Source: Alphaproteobacteria bacterium
GTDB taxonomy: Bacteria > Pseudomonadota > Alphaproteobacteria > Micropepsales > Micropepsaceae
Direction of reading: 5' to 3'
Length of the DNA: 63,477 nucleotides
NCBI GenBank assembly: GCA_025924715.1
Contig: JAICHV010000018.1
Location: 1 to 63,477 of the forward strand
Part shown: positions 40,030-49,748 of the stretch, piece after piece
Numbering within the stretch: position 1 is the stretch's first letter
Layout of the letters: each line of letters begins with the position of its first letter
Translations under genes and position numbers: made by a program
Notes under the pieces: generated by a model
The model's database searches: none
What the model saw: only the letters and a program-made list of their open reading frames with translations
Told to the model about the DNA's origin: nothing

Positions 40030-40596
40030 TTAGCTTCCGGTGAGGTTCTTAAAATAATCGACCGATTCCGGCGCCGCCCATTCTGCGGGGCCTTCGGCGC
40101 GGCCGATCACCTTGCCTTGCGGGTCGAACAGGATCGTGGTCGGCAACCCCGCCACCCCGAAGGACCGCATCATGGTGATGTCCTGGTCCACAAAAGCACC
40201 CAATGATCCGGCATGGTGGCTCTTAAGAAAGCTTTGCGCATCCGCCGCCTTGTCGTTGTGGGTGAGATCGACCGCGATCACCACCAGCCCCGGCACCGCG
40301 CCTTTGAGCCGGGCCAAAGCGGGCAATTCGGAGACGCAGGGCGCGCACCAGGTGGCCCACATATTCAGCAGCACATAGCGGCCCTTGAATGCGTCCAGCG
40401 CATGGCGGGTCCCCTGGATGTCGTTAAAGGCGATGGCCGGGGCGGGCGCCGGGGTTTTTTCCAATGTCAGCGCCGCCAGGGTGGCCGGCACCTGGGCGCC
40501 ATGATGGACAGCCAGCAGCCCTTTCCCATATAGAACCCCCGACGCGATGGCGGCGACGACAGCCAGGACGGTGACGATTTTTCCGGTCTTGTTCAT
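40030..40596 (-). CDS. tlpA: TlpA-type thiol:disulfide interchange protein
   Basis: 188 residues from the ATG at 40596; a much longer open frame upstream is antisense to argH and unsupported. One N-terminal membrane anchor ([20 protein letters not shown]), then a thioredoxin fold with active site WATWCAPC (Cys84/Cys87) and the cis-proline in [12 protein letters not shown]. Periplasmic reductant for cytochrome c or oxidase maturation. It diverges from argH with only 36 nt between starts, a neighbourhood common in alphaproteobacteria. Confidence 0.92.
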   Translation of the reverse strand: MNKTGKIVTVLAVVAAIASGVLYGKGLLAVHHGAQVPATLAALTLEKTPAPAPAIAFNDIQGTRHALDAFKGRYVLLNMWATWCAPCVSELPALARLKGAVPGLVVIAVDLTHNDKAADAQSFLKSHHAGSLGAFVDQDITMMRSFGVAGLPTTILFDPQGKVIGRAEGPAEWAAPESVDYFKNLTGS

Positions 40597-40632
40597 GATG
40601 GCCTGGTCGGTTTCTCGGTCTGGGATGAAGCG

Positions 40633-42015
40633 ATGAGCACGAATAAAATGTGGGGTGGCCGGTTTCAATCGGGCCCCGCCGACATCATGCGGGAGATTAC
40701 TCCCTCGATCGATTTCGACAAGCGGCTTTGGGCGGAAGACCTGGCCGGCAGCCGGGCGCATATCCGCATGCTGGCTTCGGAAGGCATTGTTCCGCGCGGC
40801 GACGCCGAAACCATCCTCAAAGGTCTGGCGCAAATCGAAGCCGAGATCACGGGAGGGCAATTCGCCTTCAAGCGCGAGCTGGAAGATATTCATCTCAATA
40901 TCGAAGCCCGGCTGGCCGAGCTGATCGGGCCGGTGGCCGGCAAGCTGCACACCGCCCGTTCGCGCAACGACCAGGTGGCGACGGATTTCCGGCTGTGGGT
41001 GCGCGGCGCCTGCGACCGCGCCGATCAGGGCTTGCGCGCGCTGCAACAGGCGCTGTTCGCGCAGGCCGAAAAACATGTCGAAACCATCATGCCCGGTTTC
41101 ACCCATATGCAGCCGGCCCAGCCGATCACTTTCGGCCATCATCTGCTGGCCTATGTCGAGATGTTCGGCCGCGACCGCGGCCGCTTCACCGATGCCAAGG
41201 CGCGGATGAATGAATCCCCCTTGGGCGCGGCGGCGCTGGCCGGCACATCTTTTCCCATCGACCGCGACGCCACCGCCCTGGCGATGGGTTTCGCGCGGCC
41301 GATGCGCAACTCGATGGACGCGATTTCGGCGCGCGACTTCGCCTTGGAATATCTCGCCGCCTGCGCCATCGCCGCCACCAATCTGTCCCGCCTGGCGGGC
41401 GAATTGGTGCAATGGTCGACACCGGCTTTCGGCTTTGTGCGGCTGTCGGATGCCTTTACCACCGGCTCTTCTATCATGCCGCAAAAGCGCAATCCCGATG
41501 CCGCCGAACTGGTGCGCGGCAAGACCGGGCGGGTGCTGGGCGATTTCGTGGCGCTGGCCACCGTGATCAAGGGCCTGGTGCTGACCTATGGCACCGATCT
41601 GCAGGAAGACAAGGAACGGGTGTTCGACGCCGCCGACACAATTGAGCTTTGCCTGGCGGCGATGGCGGCGATGGTCGCCGATCTGACCGCCGACCCGGCA
41701 AAGATGCGCGCCGCCGCCGAGCCGGGCTTTCCCACCGCCACCGACCTGGCCGATTGGGTTGTGCGGGTGCTGAAGAAACCCTTCCGCGAAGCCCATCATA
41801 TCGCCGGCAGCATCGTGTCGCGGGCGGAATCTCAAGGCGTCACCCTCGACAAATTGCCGCTGGCCGAGATGCAGGCAGTCGAGCCCGGCATCACTGGGGA
41901 GGTGTTCGCGGTGCTGTCGCTGGATGCCTCGGTGCATTCTCGCATGAGCTTGGGCGGCACCGCTCCGGCGCGGATCAAGGAACAGATCCGCTATTGGCGC
42001 GAGAGGCTGGTATGA
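40633..42015 (+). CDS. argH: Argininosuccinate lyase
   Basis: 460 residues of the fumarase/aspartase superfamily. [20 protein letters not shown] at the start, [20 protein letters not shown] and the signature [20 protein letters not shown] with the catalytic serine loop. It splits argininosuccinate into arginine and fumarate, the last arginine step. The stop overlaps the lptM start (ATGA). Confidence 0.98.
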   Translation: MSTNKMWGGRFQSGPADIMREITPSIDFDKRLWAEDLAGSRAHIRMLASEGIVPRGDAETILKGLAQIEAEITGGQFAFKRELEDIHLNIEARLAELIGPVAGKLHTARSRNDQVATDFRLWVRGACDRADQGLRALQQALFAQAEKHVETIMPGFTHMQPAQPITFGHHLLAYVEMFGRDRGRFTDAKARMNESPLGAAALAGTSFPIDRDATALAMGFARPMRNSMDAISARDFALEYLAACAIAATNLSRLAGELVQWSTPAFGFVRLSDAFTTGSSIMPQKRNPDAAELVRGKTGRVLGDFVALATVIKGLVLTYGTDLQEDKERVFDAADTIELCLAAMAAMVADLTADPAKMRAAAEPGFPTATDLADWVVRVLKKPFREAHHIAGSIVSRAESQGVTLDKLPLAEMQAVEPGITGEVFAVLSLDASVHSRMSLGGTAPARIKEQIRYWRERLV

Positions 42016-42155
42016 AAAAACTCTTGCTGCTGGTTTTGCTGGGCCTGACGCTGACGGCGTGCGGCGTCAAAAGCGATTTGATCAAGCCCAATGGCGACGC
42101 CACGCCCAAAACCGAAAACGATCCCTCCAAGCCGCCTTATCCGCTGGGGCGCTAG
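42012..42155 (+). CDS. lptM: LptM/YifL-type small lipoprotein
   Basis: 47 residues: signal [14 protein letters not shown], lipobox LTACG with Cys at about 17, then [20 protein letters not shown] and a Pro-rich tail. LptM assists maturation of the LPS translocon LptDE. Its place between argH and lysA is conserved across proteobacteria. Start coupled to the argH stop. Confidence 0.9.
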   Translation: MKKLLLLVLLGLTLTACGVKSDLIKPNGDATPKTENDPSKPPYPLGR

Positions 42156-42258
42156 AGCATTTTCGTGCTTCTTCGAACCACGAAAACGCTCTATCTTTTT
42201 CATTGTCGCGGTTCCGGACGGAAAACCGCTGCACACTTTTCCTGGAACCGCTTTAAAC
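42156..42258. repeat. Intergenic hairpin plus GAAAACCGCTGCACACTTTT-type repeat
   Basis: GAGCATTTTCGTG pairs with CACGAAAACGCTC (one mismatch) around an 11-nt loop. It is followed by GAAAACCGCTGCACACTTTT and GGAACCGCTTTAAA, which recur in front of nrdJ (51036-51076). It belongs to the general type of GAAAACCGG/CACTTTTCGG repeats common in alphaproteobacterial intergenic DNA. Confidence 0.65.
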
Positions 42259-42259
42259 C

Positions 42260-43528
42260 ATGAATCACTTTTCTTATCGCGGCGGCATCTTGCATGCCGA
42301 GGACGTGCCGCTGGACGAGCTGGCCCGTGCCGCCGGCACGCCGCTTTATGTCTATTCCACCGCCACCCTGAGCCGGCATTACCAGGTCTTCGCGGGCGCG
42401 GTGCCTGCCGGATCGCTGGTGGCCTATGCCGCCAAGGCCAATGACAATCTGGCCGTGCTGAAGACCTTGGCCAAGCTGGGGGCCGGGGCCGATGTGGTCT
42501 CGGGCGGTGAACTGGCAAAGGCGCTGGCCGCCGGCATCCCCGCCAGCAAAATCGTCTTTTCCGGCGTCGGCAAGGCGGCCGAGGAAATGCGTGCTGCGCT
42601 TGAGGCCGGCATTTATCAATTCAATGTCGAAAGCGAGCCGGAACTGGCGGCGCTGGATGAGGTCGCCCGTTCGCTGAACAAACAGGCGCCGATAACGCTG
42701 CGCATCAATCCCGACGTCGACGCCAAGACCCATGCCAAGATCAACACCGGCATGGCGGAAACCAAATTCGGCATTCCCTTCGACCGGGCGCGTCAGGCTT
42801 ATGCCGATGCGGCGCGGATGAAAAATATCCAGATCGTGGGTGTCGATGTCCATATCGGCAGCCAGATCACCGACCTTGCGCCTTTCGAGGCGGCCTTCCA
42901 GCGCGTCGGCGGATTGATCCAACTTTTGCGCAGCGATGGACATGCGATTCGCCGCCTGGATTTGGGCGGCGGCTTGGGCGTGCCTTACGAGAACAGCAAC
43001 ACCCCACCGCCCGATCCGGCGGAATATGGCGCCATGGTTACGCGCGTGACCAAGGATTTTGGCTGCACCTTGTCGTTCGAGCCGGGCCGTCTGATCGCCG
43101 CCAATGCGGGGATCCTGTTGTCGCGCGTCCTTTACGTGAAGCATGGCGACGCCAAGCAATTCCTGATCATCGATGCCGGTATGAACGATCTGATCCGCCC
43201 GGCGATGTATGAGGCCTGGCATGAGATCGTCCCGGTGGTGGAACCGCGCCCCGGTTCCGCCCGCGTCGCCTATGACGTGGTGGGGCCGGTCTGCGAAACC
43301 GCGGATTTGTTTGCCTCGGGGCGCAACCTGCCGGAACTCAAAAGTGGCGATCTGGTGGCAATCCTCAGCGCCGGCGCCTATGGCGCGGTAATGGCCAGCG
43401 CCTATAACGCGCGGCCGCCGGCGGCGGAGGTTTTGGTGGCGGGCGGGGATTGGAGCGTTGTACGCTCCCGCCTGACCCATGAGCAACTCATCGCCCAAGA
43501 CAGCCTCCCTCACTGGCTGGCGGACTGA
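42260..43528 (+). CDS. lysA: Diaminopimelate decarboxylase
   Basis: 422 residues, fold III PLP enzyme. The PLP lysine is Lys59 in LVAYAAKANDN; the phosphate loop is HIGSQITDLAPF and LDLGGGLGVPYE, and the second active site part is GPVCETADLFA. It converts meso-diaminopimelate to lysine, the last lysine step. The 3' end overlaps the next gene by 50 nt. Confidence 0.97.
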   Translation: MNHFSYRGGILHAEDVPLDELARAAGTPLYVYSTATLSRHYQVFAGAVPAGSLVAYAAKANDNLAVLKTLAKLGAGADVVSGGELAKALAAGIPASKIVFSGVGKAAEEMRAALEAGIYQFNVESEPELAALDEVARSLNKQAPITLRINPDVDAKTHAKINTGMAETKFGIPFDRARQAYADAARMKNIQIVGVDVHIGSQITDLAPFEAAFQRVGGLIQLLRSDGHAIRRLDLGGGLGVPYENSNTPPPDPAEYGAMVTRVTKDFGCTLSFEPGRLIAANAGILLSRVLYVKHGDAKQFLIIDAGMNDLIRPAMYEAWHEIVPVVEPRPGSARVAYDVVGPVCETADLFASGRNLPELKSGDLVAILSAGAYGAVMASAYNARPPAAEVLVAGGDWSVVRSRLTHEQLIAQDSLPHWLAD

Positions 43529-45851
43529 CGCCTCGGCGCTGGGCGCGCGCATCCGCCGCCTGATCTGGCTGGCGCGCGCGGCATTGACGACGGAACGGCT
43601 GCTGCCCGCGCTGTGGCCGGCGGTCGGATTTGCCGGCGCTTATCTCACCCTCGCGTTGTTGGGCTTGCTGGTGTTGATCCCCTGGCCCCTCCAGGCTTTG
43701 CTGTTGGCTGCCACCATCACGGCCACGGGACTGGCGCTGGAGACCGGGCTTACCGGGCTTTCGCTGCCTGACTGGCAGGACGGCGCCAGGCGGGTGGAGC
43801 GCGATAGCGGGTTGCGGCATCGCCCGATTTCCGAAAGCCATGACCGGCTGATCGGCAGCGATCCTTTCTCGGTGGCGCTGTGGCGGCTGCACCAGGCCCG
43901 CATGATGCCCGCCGGCCATCTCAAAGCCGCTTGGCCGCATTTGGATCTCGCCGGCCGCGACAGATTAAATCTGCGCTATTTCCTGCTGCTGGCTTTTGCG
44001 GTGGCGCTGGTGGTGGCGCGGGGCGATTGGCAGCAGCGCCTGGTGCGGGCTTTCGACAGCGGCGCGGGATTGAACCAGGGTATCGATGCCTGGGTCGATC
44101 CCCCCGCTTATACCGGCGTCCCGCCCGTCTATCTGGCACGCGGCGATGCCTCGGCCATCGCGGTGCCGGCCGGCTCGATGCTCAATGTGCGGGTGCATGG
44201 CGGCGATCACGCCCCGGGCCTCAGCCTTGGCGGCGGGCTGCGGCCTCCCTTCAGAGGCGCGCAAAGCGAATATGCCGCGACGGCGCGCGTTACCCGCGAT
44301 GCCCAGGTGCGGGTGCGGGCCAGCGGCCATGTCATCGGCAAGTGGAATCTGCGCGTCATCGCCGACGCGCCGCCGGCGATCCGCTTCAGCACCAAGCCCG
44401 TCGCCACCGAACATCAGGCGACGCAATTCTCCTTTCATGCCAGCGACGATTATGGCGTCACCTCCGCGCAAGTGGTGATCCGTCCACATGGCCGCGGCGG
44501 CAAGCCGCTGACGGTTCCCCTGCCGCTGTCGCAGGCTTCGGCCAAAAGCCTCGACCAGACCACTTTCACCGATTTGACCATGCATCCTTATGCCGGCCTG
44601 ATGGTCGATGCGGTGCTGGTGGCGCGCGATGGGGCGGGGCAGATCGGCCGCAGCGCGCCGATGACCTTCCGCCTGCCGGCCCTGGTCTTCACCGATCCGC
44701 TGGCCCGCGCCTTGATCGAACAGCGGCAGAATCTTGCCACCGGCGGGCCCGAGGAGCGGCGCCTGGTCGCCACCGCGCTGGATGCTTTCACCATCGCCCC
44801 CGACAAATTCTATGCCGGCAAGAACGCGCTTTATCTGTCGCTGCGCGCCGCCTATTGGGGCCTTCGCTCCGCCCGCAGCGATAGCGATATCGAGCATGTC
44901 GAGGCGCTGCTGTGGCAGATCGCGGTGGCGATCGACCATGGCGCGATGCTGGCGGCGGCGGAAGAACTGCGCCGGCTGAAAGCCTTGCTCGACGCGGCGC
45001 TGGCCGCCCATGCGCCGCAGGAGGTGATCGACGCCTTGCTGCAGAAATATAACGCCGCCATGCAGCGCTATATGCAGGCCTTGGCCAATGACCCCTCGGC
45101 GCAAAAAGGCCAGCAGATGCAGTCGGGCCAGGAGGCCACCACCGTCACCGAGGACGATATCCAGAAATTGCTGCAGACCATCCAGCAGCTTTCCGCCAGC
45201 GGCAATCGCGAGATGGCGGCGCAGATGCTGGCGATGCTGCAAAGCATGCTGGAAAACATGCATATGGCCCAGGCGTCGGGTGGCGGCGGCAGCGGCGGTT
45301 CGCCCGCCGACAAGGCGCGCAACCAGGCGATGCAGAAGCTGGGCGACATGATGGGCCAGCAGCGCGCGCTTTTGGACAAGACCATGCGTCAGCGCCAGGG
45401 CAATGGCGATCCCAAGGATGGCGGCCCGCAAGGCCTGGCCAAGCAGCAGGGTGCCCTGTCCAAGCAATTGAACGACTTTTTGAACGGCATGGATCCCAAG
45501 CTGAAGGAACAACTCGGCAAAGCCGGCAAGGCGATGGACAATGCCGGCAAGGCGCTGGGGCAGAAAGATTTCGACAATGCCGGCGATGAAGAGAAGACCG
45601 CGCTGGATGAATTGCGCCGCGGCGCCGATGCCTTGGCGGAGCAGCAAAGGGCCAAGGGCCAGCAGCCCGGCGGTCAGCAGGATCCCTTGGGCCGCACCGG
45701 CAATTCCAACGGCAGCGGAGTCAAACTGCCGGGCGCCAGCGAAATGGCCCGGGCCCGCGCCATCCTGCAGGAATTGCGCAAACGCGCGGGCGAACGCGGC
45801 CGCCCGCAACAGGAACTGGATTACATCGATCGGCTGCTGCGGGAGTTTTAG
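43479..45851 (+). CDS. TIGR02302 / DUF4175 family large membrane protein
   Basis: 790 residues. Two N-terminal helices (AVGFAGAYLTLALLGLLVLI and LQALLLAATITATGLALE), another at about 165-185, a large beta-rich extracytoplasmic domain and a long C-terminal helical, Gln/Gly-rich part (QASGGGGSGGSPADKARNQA). The order argH-lptM-lysA-TIGR02302 is widespread in alphaproteobacteria, and the role is unknown but probably envelope-related. The start lies inside lysA; a start nearer 43590 is possible. Confidence 0.88.
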   Translation: MSNSSPKTASLTGWRTDASALGARIRRLIWLARAALTTERLLPALWPAVGFAGAYLTLALLGLLVLIPWPLQALLLAATITATGLALETGLTGLSLPDWQDGARRVERDSGLRHRPISESHDRLIGSDPFSVALWRLHQARMMPAGHLKAAWPHLDLAGRDRLNLRYFLLLAFAVALVVARGDWQQRLVRAFDSGAGLNQGIDAWVDPPAYTGVPPVYLARGDASAIAVPAGSMLNVRVHGGDHAPGLSLGGGLRPPFRGAQSEYAATARVTRDAQVRVRASGHVIGKWNLRVIADAPPAIRFSTKPVATEHQATQFSFHASDDYGVTSAQVVIRPHGRGGKPLTVPLPLSQASAKSLDQTTFTDLTMHPYAGLMVDAVLVARDGAGQIGRSAPMTFRLPALVFTDPLARALIEQRQNLATGGPEERRLVATALDAFTIAPDKFYAGKNALYLSLRAAYWGLRSARSDSDIEHVEALLWQIAVAIDHGAMLAAAEELRRLKALLDAALAAHAPQEVIDALLQKYNAAMQRYMQALANDPSAQKGQQMQSGQEATTVTEDDIQKLLQTIQQLSASGNREMAAQMLAMLQSMLENMHMAQASGGGGSGGSPADKARNQAMQKLGDMMGQQRALLDKTMRQRQGNGDPKDGGPQGLAKQQGALSKQLNDFLNGMDPKLKEQLGKAGKAMDNAGKALGQKDFDNAGDEEKTALDELRRGADALAEQQRAKGQQPGGQQDPLGRTGNSNGSGVKLPGASEMARARAILQELRKRAGERGRPQQELDYIDRLLREF

Positions 45852-46104
45852 GCTGCCACACGACGCTCAGGTTGACGATGCGCCCTGGAGAGCCGAAGTT
45901 GGCGAGCCCTTTCCCTCGGTCGGTGCACTTGCCGCGCCACCCATTTCGGTGAAACAAATAGCTGCGAATTAGAGTTTATAACGAAGGGCTAAGCCATTTG
46001 AGGTCGCTCTTCGGAGCGACCTTTGACCACCTGCTCCATGGTAAGGACAGGCAAGGAGCGAAGCCACGTCGCCGCGGAGCAGGACCAAAGCAGTTCGTTT
46101 ACCA
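45852..46104. other. Intergenic region with one hairpin
   Basis: Between the TIGR02302 gene and the DUF488 gene. It holds a hairpin AGGTCGCTC-TTCG-GAGCGACCT at 46001-46022 and no convincing ORF. A lower-GC stretch (TTAGAGTTTATAACG) at about 45969 could contain a promoter for the DUF488 gene. Confidence 0.5.
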
Positions 46105-46653
46105 ATGATAGATTGGCCAGAAGGAAGTGTCTTTACCGTCGGTCATTCGACCCTGCCGATCGAACAGTTTCTCAGCCTGCTCGCGACGTACAGCATCAAA
46201 GCGCTCGTTGACGTTCGCACGGTGCCCAAGTCCCGTCATAACCCACAGTTCAACAGCCAAAGTCTGAACGTTTCGCTGAGGGAAGCTGGAATCACTTACG
46301 TCCCCCTGACCGCATTAGGCGGGCTGCGGCGCCCGCAAAAGGACAGCCCCAATACCGGCTGGCGCAACGAAAGTTTTCGCGGTTATGCCGACTATATGCA
46401 GACGGCATCCTTCCAAGCGGCGCTAGATGAGCTCATCGAGCAGAGCCGCAAAAGGCGAACGGCCATCATGTGCGCGGAAGCCGTGCCCTGGCGGTGCCAC
46501 CGTTCACTGGTCGCCGACGCTTTGAATGCCCGTGGCGTTCCTGTCGTTGAAGTTATGTCGGCGGCCAGCGCCCGCCTGCACAAAATGACCGCTTTTGCGC
46601 AGGTAGAGGGAGAAAAGGTTACCTATCCGCCGGAGCAGGCCAGCCTGCTTTGA
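46105..46653 (+). CDS. DUF488 family protein
   Basis: 182 residues. VFTVGHSTLPIEQFLSLLAT and ALVDVRTVPKSRHNPQFNSQ at the N-terminus, IMCAEAVPWRCHRSLVADAL near the end. These are the DUF488 marks, with conserved Cys/His residues (C..E....CHR). The function is unknown; some members are near nucleic-acid or stress genes. No operon partner on this strand. Confidence 0.9.
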   Translation: MIDWPEGSVFTVGHSTLPIEQFLSLLATYSIKALVDVRTVPKSRHNPQFNSQSLNVSLREAGITYVPLTALGGLRRPQKDSPNTGWRNESFRGYADYMQTASFQAALDELIEQSRKRRTAIMCAEAVPWRCHRSLVADALNARGVPVVEVMSAASARLHKMTAFAQVEGEKVTYPPEQASLL

Positions 46654-46821
46654 CCGAAGCTTTGGGGTTGAAGGCGCCATTGTCCGGCAACCATTTTATG
46701 CGGCGCTGTCGGCCTCCCGCTGCTACGGCAGGGCGCGCATTCAGTCGCTGAGGCTCTTCTGGCACACAGCGAACCGGCTTTTGAGAGCCGGCGACTTAAA
46801 ATTTACCGGCCATGAGAAGGA

Positions 46822-47349
46822 CTATGTAATCACCTTGCCGATATACGGCAGATTGCGGTGTTTGCCGGCGTCGTCCATGCCATAGCCGATGACGAAGTCA
46901 TTGCCGATATTGAAGCCGACGAAATCGGCCTTGGCGACGCGGTCGTCGCGCTGCTTGTCCAGCGCCACCGCCACCTGCACCGAAGCGGCACCGGCGGCCA
47001 GGATCAACTGCACCGCCTTTTTGACGGTCTTGCCGGCATCCAGCACGCCATCGATCACCAGCACGTCGCGCCCGGCAATGTCGTCTGATGGTCCCGCGAT
47101 CATGGAAATGCCGGTGGCGGTGCGCTTGTCGCCATAGGAGCGCAGCCACAACATTTCCACTTCCAGCGGCAGGCCTTCGCGCGACAGCGCCCGCACCAGA
47201 TCGGCGGCGAAGACAAAGGCGCCCACCAGGATCGGCATGGCCACTTGCGGGCGCACCGGCGCGGCGGCGATTTCCTTGGCCATTTCCGCCACCCGGGCGG
47301 CGATCTGTTCTTCGGAGAACAGCATCGGCCATTGCATGTCCTTGGTCAT
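46822..47349 (-). CDS. hpt: Hypoxanthine phosphoribosyltransferase
   Basis: 175 residues. PRPP-binding motif DVLVIDGVLDAGKTVKKAV, the N-terminal MLFSEEQIAARVAEMAKEIA and the flexible loop LRSYGDKRTATG. It salvages hypoxanthine and/or guanine to IMP/GMP, complementing the de novo purine genes at the left of the window. Its start overlaps the zinc-ribbon gene stop (ATGA), so the two are co-translated. Confidence 0.93.
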   Translation of the reverse strand: MTKDMQWPMLFSEEQIAARVAEMAKEIAAAPVRPQVAMPILVGAFVFAADLVRALSREGLPLEVEMLWLRSYGDKRTATGISMIAGPSDDIAGRDVLVIDGVLDAGKTVKKAVQLILAAGAASVQVAVALDKQRDDRVAKADFVGFNIGNDFVIGYGMDDAGKHRNLPYIGKVIT

Positions 47350-48065
47350 TGCCCGTCCTTGGGGAAGCGCACTTCCAGATGCCGCGCCCCCGGGGGCGGA
47401 TTGGAAAGGCGGGTGATGAAGGAAACCGACTGGCCGGGTTTGAGAGTCTGGGCGGGCGTGGCGAAGGGCCAGTGATAAAGTTCGTGATTGTTGGCGTCGC
47501 TCAAAGTCACCAATATGCTTTGCGGCACCGGCAATTCGCGGGTGCTGTTGTTGACGATGCGTCCCGTCACCGCCAGTACGGTCTGGCCGTCTTCGCTTTC
47601 GCGGTGATAATCGACCTTGTCGAAATCCAGCCCATGGGTGCTCACCGGCATACCCAGGCTGTTATAGACGCCGGCCGATTGCGGCCAGACCACCGCGATC
47701 TGCTGGCGATAGCGCACCGCCGCATAGCCGATCAGCAGCACCACGCCGATCAGCGCCATCCAACCGGCGGCGACCGCCAGGCGTGTACGCCAGTCCAGAC
47801 TTTCATCCTCCTGCGCCGCGGCAGGCGAAAAGCTGTGAGCTCGCAAGGGCGCAAGGTCCGGGCTGGGCTCCGTCGCCGCGCCGAAGGCCGACGGCTCGGG
47901 CGCGGGCCCCTCGACTTCCGGCTCATCCGGCGTGATGGGCGGGGCCGGGCCATCCTGAAACCAGCTATGGCCGCATTTGGCGCAGCGTACCTGCCGCCCG
48001 CCGGAGGGAAATTTGGCGTCATCGACGGAATAGCGCGTGGCGCAGGCGGGGCAGGTGAGAATCAT
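47346..48065 (-). CDS. Zinc-ribbon (MJ0042) membrane protein with DUF3426-type tail
   Basis: 239 residues. N-terminal zinc ribbon CPACATRYSVDDAKFPSGGR followed by QVRCAKCGHSW, a Pro-rich linker, one membrane helix (LAVAAGWMALIGVVLLIGYA) at about 110-130 and a beta-sandwich-like C-terminal domain (GRIVNNSTRELPVPQSILVT). Families of this layout are of unknown function. It diverges from ftsE, a conserved alphaproteobacterial arrangement. Confidence 0.88.
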   Translation of the reverse strand: MILTCPACATRYSVDDAKFPSGGRQVRCAKCGHSWFQDGPAPPITPDEPEVEGPAPEPSAFGAATEPSPDLAPLRAHSFSPAAAQEDESLDWRTRLAVAAGWMALIGVVLLIGYAAVRYRQQIAVVWPQSAGVYNSLGMPVSTHGLDFDKVDYHRESEDGQTVLAVTGRIVNNSTRELPVPQSILVTLSDANNHELYHWPFATPAQTLKPGQSVSFITRLSNPPPGARHLEVRFPKDGQ

Positions 48066-48111
48066 CGCGGGGGAATATCAACTTTCCACGCGAAAATAGG
48101 GGCCTGGGCCG

Positions 48112-48834
48112 ATGACCGCAAGCAGTACCGGCGTTATGGTCAACCCCATGGTTCGCTTCGAAAATGTCGGCATGCGTTATGGCCTGGGGCCGGAAGTGCT
48201 GCGCGACGTCACTTTTGTCTTGGAAGCAGGCTCATTTACCTTCTTGACCGGCCTTTCGGGCGCGGGAAAGACCACCCTGCTCAAACTGATCTATCTGGCC
48301 GAACCGCCCTCACGCGGATTGATCACCCTGTTCGGCCATGACCTGGCCACCGCGCGCCGTCGCGATCTGCCGCCGCTGCGCCGGCGCATTGGCGTGGTTT
48401 TTCAGGATTTCCGGCTGCTGGATCATCTCTCCGCCTTCGACAATGTCGCCCTGCCGCTGCGCCTGGCCGGCAAGCGCGGCGGCGATTATGCCCATGACGT
48501 GGAGGAGCTGTTGTCCTGGGTCGGGCTGGGCGACCGGATGAATGCGCGCCCCGCCACCCTGTCGGGCGGCGAGCAACAGCGCGTCGCCATCGCCCGCGCC
48601 GTGGTGGCGCGGCCCGATCTTCTGATCGCCGACGAGCCGACCGGCAATGTCGATCCGGAAATGGGCGCCCGGCTGATTCGCCTCTTCGCCGAACTCAACC
48701 GGCTGGGCACCACCGTCCTGATCGCCACCCATGACCGCGCCCTGATCGAAAATGCCCGGGCCCGCGAGATGCGGCTGGTGGATGGGCGGCTGGTGGAATT
48801 GCGCAGCGCCGCACCCGCCCCGAGCCCGGCATGA
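48112..48834 (+). CDS. ftsE: Cell division ATP-binding protein FtsE
   Basis: 240-residue ABC ATPase: VRFENVGMRYGLGPEVLRDV, Walker A GLSGAGKTTLLK, signature LSGGEQQRVAIARAVVARPD and Walker B LLIADEPTGNVDPE. With FtsX it controls periplasmic peptidoglycan hydrolysis at the septum. Alternative ATGs lie 8 and 12 codons in; the family start is probably the MVRFENV methionine at 48148. FtsX follows within 10 nt. Confidence 0.95.
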   Translation: MTASSTGVMVNPMVRFENVGMRYGLGPEVLRDVTFVLEAGSFTFLTGLSGAGKTTLLKLIYLAEPPSRGLITLFGHDLATARRRDLPPLRRRIGVVFQDFRLLDHLSAFDNVALPLRLAGKRGGDYAHDVEELLSWVGLGDRMNARPATLSGGEQQRVAIARAVVARPDLLIADEPTGNVDPEMGARLIRLFAELNRLGTTVLIATHDRALIENARAREMRLVDGRLVELRSAAPAPSPA

Positions 48835-48841
48835 GCGCGTC

Positions 48842-49738
48842 ATGAGAGAATCGGTAGGCTCCTACATCCTGCCCCGCGACAAGGGCGCGGCGCCGCTGGA
48901 TTTCGTTATCGCGGTGATGGCCTTCTTGGCGGCGCTGGCGCTGGGCGCCTCGCTGATCGCGGACCGCGCCGCCTTGGGCTGGCAGGAAGGCCTGGCCGCC
49001 AAATTAACGGTGCAGGTCTTGCCGCCCGAACAAGGCTCGGCACAAGACGGCCTCAATGCCGAAACCACGGCGGCGCTGGCGGTGCTGAACGCCACGCCCG
49101 GCATCGCCCATGCCGCGCCTTTGTCGGATGCGCAGACCGATGCGCTGGTGGCGCCTTGGATCGGCAAAGGCGGATTGACCGCGGACATTCCCCTGCCGCG
49201 CCTGATCGACGCCTCGATCGTGCCGGGTGAGAGCATCGATATTCCCGCCCTCACCGCACGCTTGAAGCAAGCCGCGCCCCATGCGTTGCTGGACGATCAC
49301 AGCCGCTGGATGGCGCGGCTGGGGGCGCTGGCCGATGGTGTGCGCTATTCCGCTTACGGCATTTTGCTGCTGATCGCCTTGGCGACGGCGGCGGCGGTTT
49401 CCTTCGCCACCCGCGCCGGATTGGACGCCCATCACGAAATGGTGGCCTTGCTGCATCAGATGGGCGCGCGCTCCGGCTTCATCGCGCGCGCGGTCGAATG
49501 GCATTATCTGGTCTCGGCCCTGCTGGCGGCGCTGCTGGGCACGGTGCTGGCAGCCGCATTGTTCTTGGCCGCCGGAGGGTTGGAAAGCGTGGGCGTCGAA
49601 GCGGTGCCCTTTCTGCCGCCGCTGGCGCTGAAATGGACCGAGATTCCATGGCTTTTGACCGTTCCCGCAGTGACGGCTCTGATCGCCTGGGCCACCGCGC
49701 GTATCTCAGTGCTTTCGGTGGTGCGCGCCATCTATTAG
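48842..49738 (+). CDS. ftsX: Cell division protein FtsX
   Basis: 298 residues, four membrane helices (first at about 19-40, last three from about 175), and a periplasmic domain of about 120 residues between helices 1 and 2. The cytoplasmic loop HHEMVALLHQMGARSGFIAR contacts FtsE. I chose the ATG at 48842, which gives the normal N-terminus (MRESVGSYILPRDKGAAPLD); the earlier frame reads through ftsE. Confidence 0.93.
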   Translation: MRESVGSYILPRDKGAAPLDFVIAVMAFLAALALGASLIADRAALGWQEGLAAKLTVQVLPPEQGSAQDGLNAETTAALAVLNATPGIAHAAPLSDAQTDALVAPWIGKGGLTADIPLPRLIDASIVPGESIDIPALTARLKQAAPHALLDDHSRWMARLGALADGVRYSAYGILLLIALATAAAVSFATRAGLDAHHEMVALLHQMGARSGFIARAVEWHYLVSALLAALLGTVLAAALFLAAGGLESVGVEAVPFLPPLALKWTEIPWLLTVPAVTALIAWATARISVLSVVRAIY

Positions 49739-49748
49739 ACTCCGATAC

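Noticed and set aside
40597..41937. N-terminal extension of the tlpA frame by about 450 codons
   Set aside because: The extension is antisense to argH; the methionine at 40596 gives a normal TlpA with a membrane anchor.
43965..45809. 614-codon minus-strand open frame
   Set aside because: Antisense shadow of the TIGR02302 gene, whose own frame has membrane helices and family features.
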